Source of the DNA: JANRKF01 sp964519595
Lineage (GTDB): Bacteria; Pseudomonadota; Alphaproteobacteria; Rickettsiales; SXRF01
NCBI GenBank assembly: GCA_964519595.1
Contig: CAZFJN010000001.1
Location: forward strand, 1-64,000
Direction of reading: 5' to 3'
Length of the DNA stretch: 64,000 bases
The notes beneath the pieces were generated by a model. The model saw only the letters and a program-made list of their open reading frames with translations, did no database searches and was not told where the DNA came from. Below, in pieces: positions 16,327 to 24,851 of the stretch (position 1 is the stretch's first letter; each line of letters opens with the position of its first letter). The position numbers and the translations under genes were made by a program.

Positions 16327-16611
16327 ATGAAGCGCTTTACTATACCGTGCGATTTCAACGGCACTAAATATCCTTTTCATGTTTATGTCGGAGAACCGCA
16401 TCCGGCTCGGCATCCTTTGCAGAATCAGGCATGGTGGCTTTCCACTATTCGCGGTGGCACTATTCCGCAGGATGTTATGGACAGTTTTGAGCGTCTTCAT
16501 AAAATCGCTATTGAAAACAATGTTTCCTTTGAGGATCTCTGCGTTTACGCACTCGGCACAGCGGCCGCAGAAGAAGGAAAAAAAGTTGAAGTGAAAGACA
16601 CTTCCAGCTGA
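16327..16611 (+). CDS. DUF2610 family protein
   Basis: A 94-aa cytosolic protein. The pattern FTIPCDFNGTKYPFHVYVGEP, then HPLQNQAWWLSTIRGGTIP and NNVSFEDLCVYAL, matches the DUF2610 family, which I know from Rickettsiales and related alphaproteobacteria; no function is established. AAGGGG at 16308-16313 lies upstream of the ATG. The next gene starts 27 bp later, so the two are probably transcribed together, which makes the large protein downstream its best candidate partner. Confidence 0.85.
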   Translation: MKRFTIPCDFNGTKYPFHVYVGEPHPARHPLQNQAWWLSTIRGGTIPQDVMDSFERLHKIAIENNVSFEDLCVYALGTAAAEEGKKVEVKDTSS

Positions 16612-16638
16612 TGATAACAATGCCGGAATGGTTGCAAA

Positions 16639-19092
16639 ATGGCAGATGACGCAGATAATTTCCGCAGCTCAAGCGATCGCAACCGCGATGGAATAGACGA
16701 CGATATTGATCGCCGCCCTGGTAACGAACGGGAAAGCGCTTCTTATTCGCGCATTTATGATCCGGCAAGCACGCAGGAATATTCCAACCTGCTTGAACCA
16801 AGCAACGAAATTCAAAAACGCTCGGCAGAACAACGGCGCGCTGCTAACAACAAAAAAATGCTCTCAGCAATGAAAGCGGCGCAAAGCGATGTTCACTTTT
16901 TTCCTGACATTGGACGTTTTATAATTCCGGCGGAAAATACCTGGGCAGCTCATTCTGAGCTTGTTCTTGATAATAAAACTGATCTGGCTTTTAATACTGA
17001 TAAATTCGCCTTTGATCGCATAATCGCTAATAAGCTGAATATTCCGGCGCTGGTTGATCGCAATCATCCTGACTTTGCAAAATATCGCGGCTTGAGAACA
17101 AATCTGGAAGTTCTGCGTAATGACATTATCGGACAATATCTTGATGACGGTTCTTTTGACCGCGGCGACGAATATTATGTGCCAATAATAAATTCAATAG
17201 CGGAAGTTTTAGGAAATGCGCTGGCGAATGATGTGTGGTGGAAGCGCCCTTTTGTAAATTATTTCAGCCAGAATGTTGCCAATGTTGAAGCAGTCGGCGC
17301 GGCGGAGATGTATAAGTTTCTGCTGCGGCAACAGGATAATCCGAATAGTTTGCAATTCCTAAAACCATTTATAAAAGGAATGCGCGAACTTGCCGGAATT
17401 CCTGACAAAAACTGGGGAATTCTTCCGCTATCGCGCACGCCTTTTAGTCCGGAAGCTTTATCTGCGCCGCCGCCTGGTTTTAACAAATCATTTGCAGATA
17501 ATAATTCCGGCAATAGCATTGAAAACGCTAATAATATTAATAATGCTAATAATGTTAATAATGCTAATAATCAGCAGGAAGTAATATCTCCTGAAGCGTC
17601 CCTCGCCATAGTGGCAAACAGCAGCAAGCTGATTGATGTTGTCAATCGCTTTAATATGCCAATGCAGGCAGTTAATGAATTGTCAGAAGAAGATAAGGCT
17701 ATTTCTGTTGAAGATGGTCGCACGATTCTGCGCTGGTTACGCAATATGCAAGGAACTGATAAAGACGTTCAGGATTTCATCAGCGCCGGATCGCCGCAGG
17801 AGCAGGAAGCGAAAACCACCGCCTTAAGCAAGCTGATCAAGCTATATGCTATATTGCTTGATAAACAGCCTTTTATGCAAAATGTTCCTGAAGTTCAGGA
17901 AGGCAGCGCTGCTGCCGGAGGCGCGGCGATGATGATTGCCGAATATGCAATCACCGTTCTTAAAGATAATGAGTCGGCAAAGGCTTTGCTGGCTTCTGCT
18001 ATTGATTCGCAACCAGAGGCACATTTTGAGCGCAGTCATCAATCAATTGACAGAATTATTGAGCATATTGAAAAAGGCTTGTCGCATCTTGCCGGAAAAC
18101 CACTTGGCGAACGCACGGCGGCTGAGCGAATTCTGGAAGCCAGCGCGCGCGTAAGCAAACATGCTTATGAGCTGCGTAACAGCAAAAATTCCGTAGACAG
18201 CATGACTACGCCACGGCGCGAGGAATCTGTTGAACTTGGCCGCGAAATATTACGAAAACTACGCAATATGACGTTTTCCGATAAACCAATTACAGAAGTT
18301 GTAGATACCGGACGTCCTGATGATCAGGCGAATCTGGCGGAAAGAATCGCTGAAGCGGTGGAAATTTATCGCAATGTTCTGGCGCAGGCTGTGGCAGTTG
18401 ATCCTTCTTTGATAAATGATCAGCGTATAAAAGAAGCAAATGATGCAACAGGCGCCGCCGCGCATAGCCTTAAATTAATGGCCGCTAAGGAAATCCCTAA
18501 TAATATTGCACAAACTCAGCAAATATCCGCTGATGTAACGCAAATGCCGCAAGAATGGAAATCATTAAATGATCGCGCGGTGGATCGTCTGGTTAAAACT
18601 ATGGAAGGCGGTCTGGAAGCGGCAGTTGACAGTATTAATCAGCAAGAGCAGGATCAGCAGCGCGAAGAAGAAATGGCACAGGAAGCTATTGATACGGCGT
18701 TGCTTAATTCAGATAATGCGCGGCGCAAAAAACGCAAGCGCCGCAGTCAACGCTCCGGATTAGGCGGCAAAAAACAGGAAAAAATCAACCGCGATATCAT
18801 GGCTGATGACCGCGCTGCCGGACAAGGCCGTTTCCGCGATGATGACGAACAGAAAAAACCAAAAGGCTCAGGCGAGCTAAAAAACGCGCTTAATCTGAAT
18901 GAAAAAGATTTAGAAAAAATAAAATCAATTGGCAATAAACTGCAAGGCATTGGCAACAGCGCAAAAGCCCTTCCGACAACAAATGCAACAAATTCACTGC
19001 AAATCATGCCTGATGACAAAACCGCCGCGGAAAGAGCAGTAGAACAAGCGTTGCAATCAAGAAGAAACAACCGCAATTCACCACGAGCATAA
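16639..19092 (+). CDS. Large acidic cytosolic protein of unknown function with internal duplication
   Basis: An 817-aa protein with no signal peptide or membrane helix; I recognise no family. Near the N-terminus, DRNRDGIDDDID (14-25) has the DxNxDGxDD pattern of thrombospondin type-3/dockerin-like calcium loops. Residues about 95-280 form a well-ordered-looking domain. An Asn-rich linker (about 290-313) is a slippage-type repeat. Two helical blocks are related: one beginning VEDGRTILRWLRNM (near 355) and one beginning VELGREILRKLRNM (near 530), each followed by about 80 aligned residues ending in an AA-rich helix. A strongly basic patch, RRKKRKRRSQR, lies near 694-704. It follows DUF2610 by 27 bp. 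Confidence 0.8.
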   Translation: MADDADNFRSSSDRNRDGIDDDIDRRPGNERESASYSRIYDPASTQEYSNLLEPSNEIQKRSAEQRRAANNKKMLSAMKAAQSDVHFFPDIGRFIIPAENTWAAHSELVLDNKTDLAFNTDKFAFDRIIANKLNIPALVDRNHPDFAKYRGLRTNLEVLRNDIIGQYLDDGSFDRGDEYYVPIINSIAEVLGNALANDVWWKRPFVNYFSQNVANVEAVGAAEMYKFLLRQQDNPNSLQFLKPFIKGMRELAGIPDKNWGILPLSRTPFSPEALSAPPPGFNKSFADNNSGNSIENANNINNANNVNNANNQQEVISPEASLAIVANSSKLIDVVNRFNMPMQAVNELSEEDKAISVEDGRTILRWLRNMQGTDKDVQDFISAGSPQEQEAKTTALSKLIKLYAILLDKQPFMQNVPEVQEGSAAAGGAAMMIAEYAITVLKDNESAKALLASAIDSQPEAHFERSHQSIDRIIEHIEKGLSHLAGKPLGERTAAERILEASARVSKHAYELRNSKNSVDSMTTPRREESVELGREILRKLRNMTFSDKPITEVVDTGRPDDQANLAERIAEAVEIYRNVLAQAVAVDPSLINDQRIKEANDATGAAAHSLKLMAAKEIPNNIAQTQQISADVTQMPQEWKSLNDRAVDRLVKTMEGGLEAAVDSINQQEQDQQREEEMAQEAIDTALLNSDNARRKKRKRRSQRSGLGGKKQEKINRDIMADDRAAGQGRFRDDDEQKKPKGSGELKNALNLNEKDLEKIKSIGNKLQGIGNSAKALPTTNATNSLQIMPDDKTAAERAVEQALQSRRNNRNSPRA

Positions 19093-19209
19093 TTTTTATA
19101 ATTCTTCTGAAATTTGGAAAGACAATTGGAAAGAAAAGCTTGGAAAAATCTTGGAAAAAAATCTTGGAAAAAATTTGAATAAGCACGTAATATGTAATAT
19201 AGTTTTGCG

Positions 19210-21510
19210 ATGAAGAATTTATTAGAATTTATCGCTCTGAATTTTATTATTATCGCTCTTTGCGGCGTTGTTTCTGACAATGCTCTGGCGGCAAATATTA
19301 CGGCAAATATTGCCACAAATATTACCACAAATATTACGGCAAATGCTGTAACAAATATTGTCGAAAATGAAAATAGCCGCGCTACTCTTATTTCTTCTCA
19401 TAAAACTGTAAAATCAGGCTCGGCAATTGAAGTTGCCGTGCTTATTGAACCTCGCGCCGGCTGGCATACATACTGGGAAAATCCTGGCGATGCTGGAATA
19501 GCAACCAGCCTGGAATGGCAACTTCCTTCTGGAATAAAAGCCGGAGTAATTAAATGGCCAGTTCCTTCCGTGATAAACGAGGATATTCTGGCAGTTTATG
19601 GTTTTAAAGATAAGGTGTTTCTGCCGACTGACATTGAAATTGCCAGTGATTTCGCGGCAAAAACTGTTGAGCTGGCCGTAAAAGCTTCATGGTTAGTATG
19701 CGAAAAAATCTGCATTCCGGAAAGCGCCGAGCTTGCAATTGCAATTCCAGTTGCAGAAAATAGCGCACAAGCAATGCTAAGCGCTGATTCTTCTCTCTTT
19801 AAATCAGCAAACGATAATTTGCCGGAAAAAATAAGCAGCGCCTTATCTTATAAACTCAGCGTTGACAAAATTGAAATCACTCTGCCGGATAATATTCTTC
19901 ATGATAATACTATTCCTGATAATGCAAATAATATTACTCAGCCTGAAAATTCAGCATATTTTTTTCCACGTCAGCAAAATGTCATTACATATTCAGGCGC
20001 GCAGATACTGGCAAATGGCCGCTTATTAATTCCGCGCAATAAAAACAGCGCTGACGAGGAAATTCCTGAAGAATTAAACGGCATTCTGATTGCAGGAAAA
20101 AAATCCTACGACATAAGCGCAAAAAGAGCAGATTACAGCGCGAAAATTTCCGATGATAAAATTGCTGATAAAAAAATTTCTGATGAGAAAACTTCTGACA
20201 ATAAAACTTCTGATGATCAAATTTCTGATGATCAAATTTCTACTGCAAAAACCCCCTTCACAGCGCAACAGACAAAAACAAGCTTTGCCTTAATAATAAT
20301 TTCCGCTCTGCTTGGCGGCTTAATCTTAAATCTAATGCCGTGCGTACTTCCTATATTATCACTTAAAGCGCTGGCAATTGCCGGAAAATCCGGACATACG
20401 CGCAATGTGATAATCAAACAATCTCTGGCGTATACATCTGGAGTTTTATTGTCTTTTGCAGCTATTGCCGGATTATTAATCAGCCTGCAGCAGGCTGGAG
20501 AAATTATCGGCTGGGGTTATCAGATGCAGTCGCCGCCTTTTATCGCTTTTCTTGCTGTTTTACTGTTTTTAGTCGGACTTAATTTAGCCGGAATGTTTGA
20601 GCTGCCGGTTTTGTTTGGCAATATGCTGGCGGAGACACAACAGCATAATCTACGCGGCAGTTTTGCAACTGGAATATTAGCAGTAATGGTTGCAGCGCCT
20701 TGCACAGCGCCTTTCATGGCAACAGCAGTTGGCGCGACTATTTCTCTGCCGCCGCTATTATCGCTACTGGTATTTCTGGCAATCGGCTGCGGTTTATCGT
20801 TGCCTTTCCTGCTGATTGCGGTTTTTCCAAAGATAGCTTATCTGTTGCCACGTCCCGGCGAGTGGATGATCAGATTCAGGCAGTTTTTGTCTTTTCCGAT
20901 GTTTGCCTCAGTTGTGTGGTTGTTGTGGGTTCTTACGATTCAGTCCGGAGCGCAAGGATTGCTGATCGTTCTTATCACTATGCTTGCGATTAGCTTCATA
21001 ATCTGGCTAAAGGAACTATGCCGCGATCAGTCGCTATATTGTAGAATGTCGATTATTCTGTTATTGCTGGCGGTTTTAGCAAACGGCTTAACCGCGCTGG
21101 CAAATAATTCTCCTGCAACAGCTATAGTTGAAGCAGATTCGGCAAAAACAAGCACCGCACAAAATATCAACACAGAGAATAAATTCTCAGAAGAGCTGTT
21201 AGCAAAGCTGCGCGCTGAGAATATTCCGGTTTTTGTTGATGCAACGGCGGCATGGTGCTTAACCTGCCAGCTGAATAAAACTCTGGCAATTGATACAAAA
21301 AACACACGTGCTGCCTTTAAAAGAACAGGAACGCGCCTGCTGATTGCCGACTGGACAAAGCGCGATGAGGAAATAACCTTATTTCTGAAGAAATTTGGTT
21401 ATAATGGCGTGCCGTTATATGTTTATTTTCCGCCTGGTAAAGAAGCGCAAATTTTACCGCAACTGCTTTCAGAAGATATTATTATAGAAGCGATTGAAGG
21501 CGGTAAATAG
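19210..21510 (+). CDS. Protein-disulfide reductase, DsbD/ScsB family
   Basis: Carries electrons from cytosolic thioredoxin across the inner membrane to periplasmic thiol proteins. Order of parts: signal peptide (to about residue 28, ending ALA), N-terminal periplasmic domain with Cys164 and Cys168 (WLVCEKICIPE), about eight membrane helices from residue 355 with Cys378 (LMPCVLP) and Cys498 (AAPCTAP), and a C-terminal thioredoxin-like domain with CLTC (683-686). This matches the ScsB-type branch of DsbD. Two low-complexity segments interrupt it: NIT/NIA triplets just after the signal peptide and a run of S-D-D/E-K-I/T repeats at about 312-345 before the first helix. Confidence 0.9.
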   Translation: MKNLLEFIALNFIIIALCGVVSDNALAANITANIATNITTNITANAVTNIVENENSRATLISSHKTVKSGSAIEVAVLIEPRAGWHTYWENPGDAGIATSLEWQLPSGIKAGVIKWPVPSVINEDILAVYGFKDKVFLPTDIEIASDFAAKTVELAVKASWLVCEKICIPESAELAIAIPVAENSAQAMLSADSSLFKSANDNLPEKISSALSYKLSVDKIEITLPDNILHDNTIPDNANNITQPENSAYFFPRQQNVITYSGAQILANGRLLIPRNKNSADEEIPEELNGILIAGKKSYDISAKRADYSAKISDDKIADKKISDEKTSDNKTSDDQISDDQISTAKTPFTAQQTKTSFALIIISALLGGLILNLMPCVLPILSLKALAIAGKSGHTRNVIIKQSLAYTSGVLLSFAAIAGLLISLQQAGEIIGWGYQMQSPPFIAFLAVLLFLVGLNLAGMFELPVLFGNMLAETQQHNLRGSFATGILAVMVAAPCTAPFMATAVGATISLPPLLSLLVFLAIGCGLSLPFLLIAVFPKIAYLLPRPGEWMIRFRQFLSFPMFASVVWLLWVLTIQSGAQGLLIVLITMLAISFIIWLKELCRDQSLYCRMSIILLLLAVLANGLTALANNSPATAIVEADSAKTSTAQNINTENKFSEELLAKLRAENIPVFVDATAAWCLTCQLNKTLAIDTKNTRAAFKRTGTRLLIADWTKRDEEITLFLKKFGYNGVPLYVYFPPGKEAQILPQLLSEDIIIEAIEGGK

Positions 21511-21555
21511 ATTACAGTAAAATCCTGATTATTACTAGAATATGATATAATCTCC

Positions 21556-22557
21556 TTATGGTGCGCGAATTTCTTCCGCCAGCAGATCAACAGCAGTTGC
21601 GAAATAGCGCGAACGATTCCATTTGAGAATCACCTTATAATTATCATAAACTATGTAAGGAACAGCGTCTTCCGCTCTTCCAACCATGATGATTGAAGAA
21701 GGCAATGAATTCTCAACAAGAGCGCTGCCGTCGCTGTAAGTAACGCCTAATTTGCGCCAGGCATGAGTTGGTTTCTGCTTGTTAATATCAGCAAGTTTTA
21801 AATCAAATTTTTCCGGCAAAGTAACCGGCATTGCTATTTCGCCATTTTCCTTCCAGCCTTCAGCGCGCAGATAATTAGCAATTGAAGCAAGGGCGTCGCT
21901 TGTATTGTTCCAGATATCACGTTTTCCATCACCATCATAATCAACGGCGTAATTAATATATGTACTCGGCATGAATTGACATTGTCCCATTGCGCCTGCC
22001 CAGGAGCCGGACATTTCTTCAAGTTCAATATCCTTCTTCTCAAGCATAAGCAGCGCATTTATCAATTCGTTGCGAAAAAAATCACTGCGTCTTCCTTCAT
22101 AGGCAAGAGTTGCCAGCGCATCAACAACCGGATAATTGCCGCTATTTTCTCCATAGCTGGTTTCAATTCCCCACAGCGCAATTATAATTTCACGATCAAC
22201 ACCATATTGCGCTTCTATTTTTTTGAGAATTTCTGAATATTCGGCAAGTTTGTCTCTTCCTTCAGAAACGCGCTGTTCATTAACCATGATTTCAAGATAT
22301 TCAGATAAGGTTTTTGTGCCTTCCGGTTGCTTGCGGTCAAGAGCTATTATTGCCGCAATAGGCTTGAAATCAGCAAAGGCTTTGTCAAAAATTTCTGAAG
22401 AAATTCCTTGTTTTGAGGCTTCTTTCTTAAATTCATCAAGCCAGATTTTATGATCCTTGACTGTATTTAAATCGTCAGCAACGGCAGAATAAGCCGCAAC
22501 TGCTATAAAAAACATCATAGTAGAAACAAAAACTAGCAATAATCGCGGCAATAACAT
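21556..22557 (-). CDS. Lytic murein transglycosylase, MltB-like (GH103)
   Basis: Cleaves the MurNAc-GlcNAc bond of peptidoglycan with formation of 1,6-anhydro-MurNAc. The catalytic Glu132 lies in IALWGIETSYGEN, followed by the family signatures GAMGQCQFMPSTYINYAVDYDGDGKRDIW and the calcium-binding-like loop within it. An N-terminal signal segment (about 1-27, ending VADD) has no lipobox cysteine, so the protein is likely periplasmic rather than a lipoprotein. There is no C-terminal peptidoglycan-binding domain. It converges on dsbD and is divergent from the dehydrogenase gene at 22650. Confidence 0.92.
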   Translation of the reverse strand: MLLPRLLLVFVSTMMFFIAVAAYSAVADDLNTVKDHKIWLDEFKKEASKQGISSEIFDKAFADFKPIAAIIALDRKQPEGTKTLSEYLEIMVNEQRVSEGRDKLAEYSEILKKIEAQYGVDREIIIALWGIETSYGENSGNYPVVDALATLAYEGRRSDFFRNELINALLMLEKKDIELEEMSGSWAGAMGQCQFMPSTYINYAVDYDGDGKRDIWNNTSDALASIANYLRAEGWKENGEIAMPVTLPEKFDLKLADINKQKPTHAWRKLGVTYSDGSALVENSLPSSIIMVGRAEDAVPYIVYDNYKVILKWNRSRYFATAVDLLAEEIRAP

Positions 22558-22649
22558 AATGATCCTTTATAAAAGCAACAAATAAACACAGAAATAAAAA
22601 CAGAAATAAACGCAGAAACAAAAAAAATAAGCAAAACAATAAAACAATA

Positions 22650-23993
22650 ATGTTCTCAAAAACCATACAAGACATAATCAGCGCAAGATTGCAACAATTG
22701 CCTGAAATATTACTAGCCGGAGATTTGCGGCGCGATATTGATGATTTAATTGCAACACATCTTCCTTACGGCGAGAAAATTGCGATTATTGATGATATTG
22801 ATACAGCTTCTGCATATGGAAATTTAGTATTCAAGGCGCTGAAAGATAAATATCATACAGCGCATATTACTTTGCCGCGCTTCGTATTGCCGGACGAAGA
22901 AACGCTGGAATTTATCAAATTACGCGCAGAAAATGCCGCTTTGTTGATCGCCGTAGGCAGCGGCACAATCAATGATCTGGTAAAACGCGCTGCTTTTATT
23001 GGCAATAAACCATATATATTATTTCCCACTGCCGCTTCAATGAATGGTTATTGTTCAGCGAACGCTTCTATTTATATAAATACTTACGCAAATACTTACA
23101 CAAACATTTATACAAATACTTACACAGATATTTATACAAAAAATGAATATGGAAAATCATCTGGCAATAAAGCCATAAAAACATCGCTTTCAGGATGTTT
23201 GCCGCTTGCGGTATATGTAGATATGCAGACATTGCTTGCAGCGCCTCTAAGGCTTGCTAAAGCCGGAATAGGCGATAGTCTGGCAAGGCCTACTGCTCAG
23301 GCCGACTGGCTGCTTTCACATCATCTTCTGAATACAGCTTATGATGAAACAGCTTATCTGCTTACTAAAGATAGTGAATTACAAGTTTTTACAGAACCAG
23401 AAGCGATCATTCGTAAAGATAGCGAGGCAATGCAAGAACTGTTTAAACTATTGCTGCTTTCCGGTTTTGCCATGACTATTTGCGGCGGCAGTTTTCCGGC
23501 AAGCGGTTCTGAACATATGCTCGCGCATTTAATGAATGAGAATTATTCTGCTACAGATTATTACGCTGCCAGTAAAAAAGACCATTCTGATAATAAAATA
23601 CCAAGCCTGCATGGTGAAGAAATCGCCATAACTGCGCCTTTTATTGCTGACATTCAAGAAAAGCTGTTAAACCGCTCTGAAATCAAATTACGCGCAATAG
23701 AGGGATTTTCTCAGGAAAAAGAACAATATTCAAATCATTCAGAATATCAGGAAAAAGCCGCGCTGATTCGTTCGCGCTTTCCTGATAACATCATCACAAA
23801 AACAATCTGGCAGAATGCTTGCGCGGCCATTGCCGAGATTCACATCGCGCCGGAAAAACTGCGACTTATCAGAAAAAAAGCGCAACTTCCGGAAAATATT
23901 GTCGAAATAGGCTGGCAACAGCAACAGTTTGAAAAGGCAGTAAAACTAGCGCGCTTTACTAGAAAACGCTTTACATTCCTTGATGTTGAATGA
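22650..23993 (+). CDS. Iron-containing alcohol dehydrogenase family; sn-glycerol-1-phosphate dehydrogenase-like
   Basis: The layout matches the glycerol-1-phosphate dehydrogenase (AraM/EgsA) branch: AVGSGTINDLVKRAA binds the nicotinamide nucleotide, PTAASMNGYCSANASI follows, and metal ligands are expected at the Asp in GIGDSLARPTAQADW and the His residues in GSEHMLAH and LHGEE. Such enzymes reduce dihydroxyacetone phosphate to glycerol-1-phosphate. Substrate assignment is inference; other polyol phosphates are possible. A tandem N-T-Y-(A/T)-N-(I/T)-Y insertion (about residues 146-168) follows the ANASI motif and is absent from the usual family pattern. The end overlaps the convergent A24 peptidase gene by 23 bp. 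Confidence 0.75.
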   Translation: MFSKTIQDIISARLQQLPEILLAGDLRRDIDDLIATHLPYGEKIAIIDDIDTASAYGNLVFKALKDKYHTAHITLPRFVLPDEETLEFIKLRAENAALLIAVGSGTINDLVKRAAFIGNKPYILFPTAASMNGYCSANASIYINTYANTYTNIYTNTYTDIYTKNEYGKSSGNKAIKTSLSGCLPLAVYVDMQTLLAAPLRLAKAGIGDSLARPTAQADWLLSHHLLNTAYDETAYLLTKDSELQVFTEPEAIIRKDSEAMQELFKLLLLSGFAMTICGGSFPASGSEHMLAHLMNENYSATDYYAASKKDHSDNKIPSLHGEEIAITAPFIADIQEKLLNRSEIKLRAIEGFSQEKEQYSNHSEYQEKAALIRSRFPDNIITKTIWQNACAAIAEIHIAPEKLRLIRKKAQLPENIVEIGWQQQQFEKAVKLARFTRKRFTFLDVE

Positions 23994-24783
23994 ATGTAAG
24001 CAAAGAAAAATTCTGATATAAAACATGTATAATAGTAGAAAACGCCAGCGGCAGAGAAATTGTGATAGTTTTTTGCTGCTGCTTAATAAGGCGGCTTATT
24101 ATCGCAACAAGGTAAAATAGCGCGTAAAAAGCTGCAAACAGAGTGATAAATGATAGTAGCTGAGCGTGTCCAACACATATCGCGCCGGCAATAAACAGCA
24201 AGGCAGCAGGCGGCAATATATACACATGACCAGCTTTGCGAATTGATTTACGCCATAATAAGGCGGAAAAAATAGTAGCCAGAAGAGCTGCCTGAAAAAA
24301 TCCAAAAATTGAATGATCAACTAACACACGATAAATCATTCCGGAAATAGCAAGACAAAGTAATATCCGCTTTTCAATAAGATTATCATTTACTTCAATA
24401 GCGCAAATGATGATTAGAAAAACGCCGATAAAGGAAATCAACAGAAATTCCTCGCCATAACCATGTGCGAAAAAAGTAAAAACCAGCAATAATCCAACGG
24501 CAATTTCTGTCCATGTATGAGAAACAGGAAATGGTTGCGCGCAATAGCGGCAACGATGGCGCAGCAATAAAGCTGAAAAAACCGGAAATAAATCTGCGTT
24601 TTTCAATAAAGTTCCGCAATTGCCGCAATATGGTGTTTTATCAAGAATAGCCTTGCCGCGTGGCAAACGATGAATAAGGCTGCAAGCATAGTTACCAATT
24701 GCAAATCCACAAGCAAGCGACCAGATAATGCCGCAAAGCACATAGCCTATTTTCATGTCCCAGATTGCAGCAAACATCGACAA
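23971..24783 (-). CDS. A24 prepilin peptidase-like membrane protein with degenerate active site
   Basis: A polytopic protein with the prepilin-peptidase architecture: NYACSLIHRLPRGK near the N-terminus, a cytosolic zinc-binding loop with CGNC (53-56) and CRYC (78-81), then about six membrane helices. Type IV prepilin peptidases need two aspartates. The first site, normally IDL..LIPD, reads AIEVNDNLIEK with Glu130 in place of Asp. The second, normally GxGDxK, reads KAGHVYIL with His186. It is therefore probably inactive as a protease, or works with altered chemistry. A pseudopilin gene lies at 45528. The initiation site could also be the ATG of MKIGYV, 9 codons later. Confidence 0.78.
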   Translation of the reverse strand: MSMFAAIWDMKIGYVLCGIIWSLACGFAIGNYACSLIHRLPRGKAILDKTPYCGNCGTLLKNADLFPVFSALLLRHRCRYCAQPFPVSHTWTEIAVGLLLVFTFFAHGYGEEFLLISFIGVFLIIICAIEVNDNLIEKRILLCLAISGMIYRVLVDHSIFGFFQAALLATIFSALLWRKSIRKAGHVYILPPAALLFIAGAICVGHAQLLSFITLFAAFYALFYLVAIISRLIKQQQKTITISLPLAFSTIIHVLYQNFSLLTFIQHQGM

Positions 24784-24851
24784 GCTTTCTAAATATTTTA
24801 CTGATTAATTATTAGATTATTAATTATTAGATTTCTTAGTTGTTATATTTC

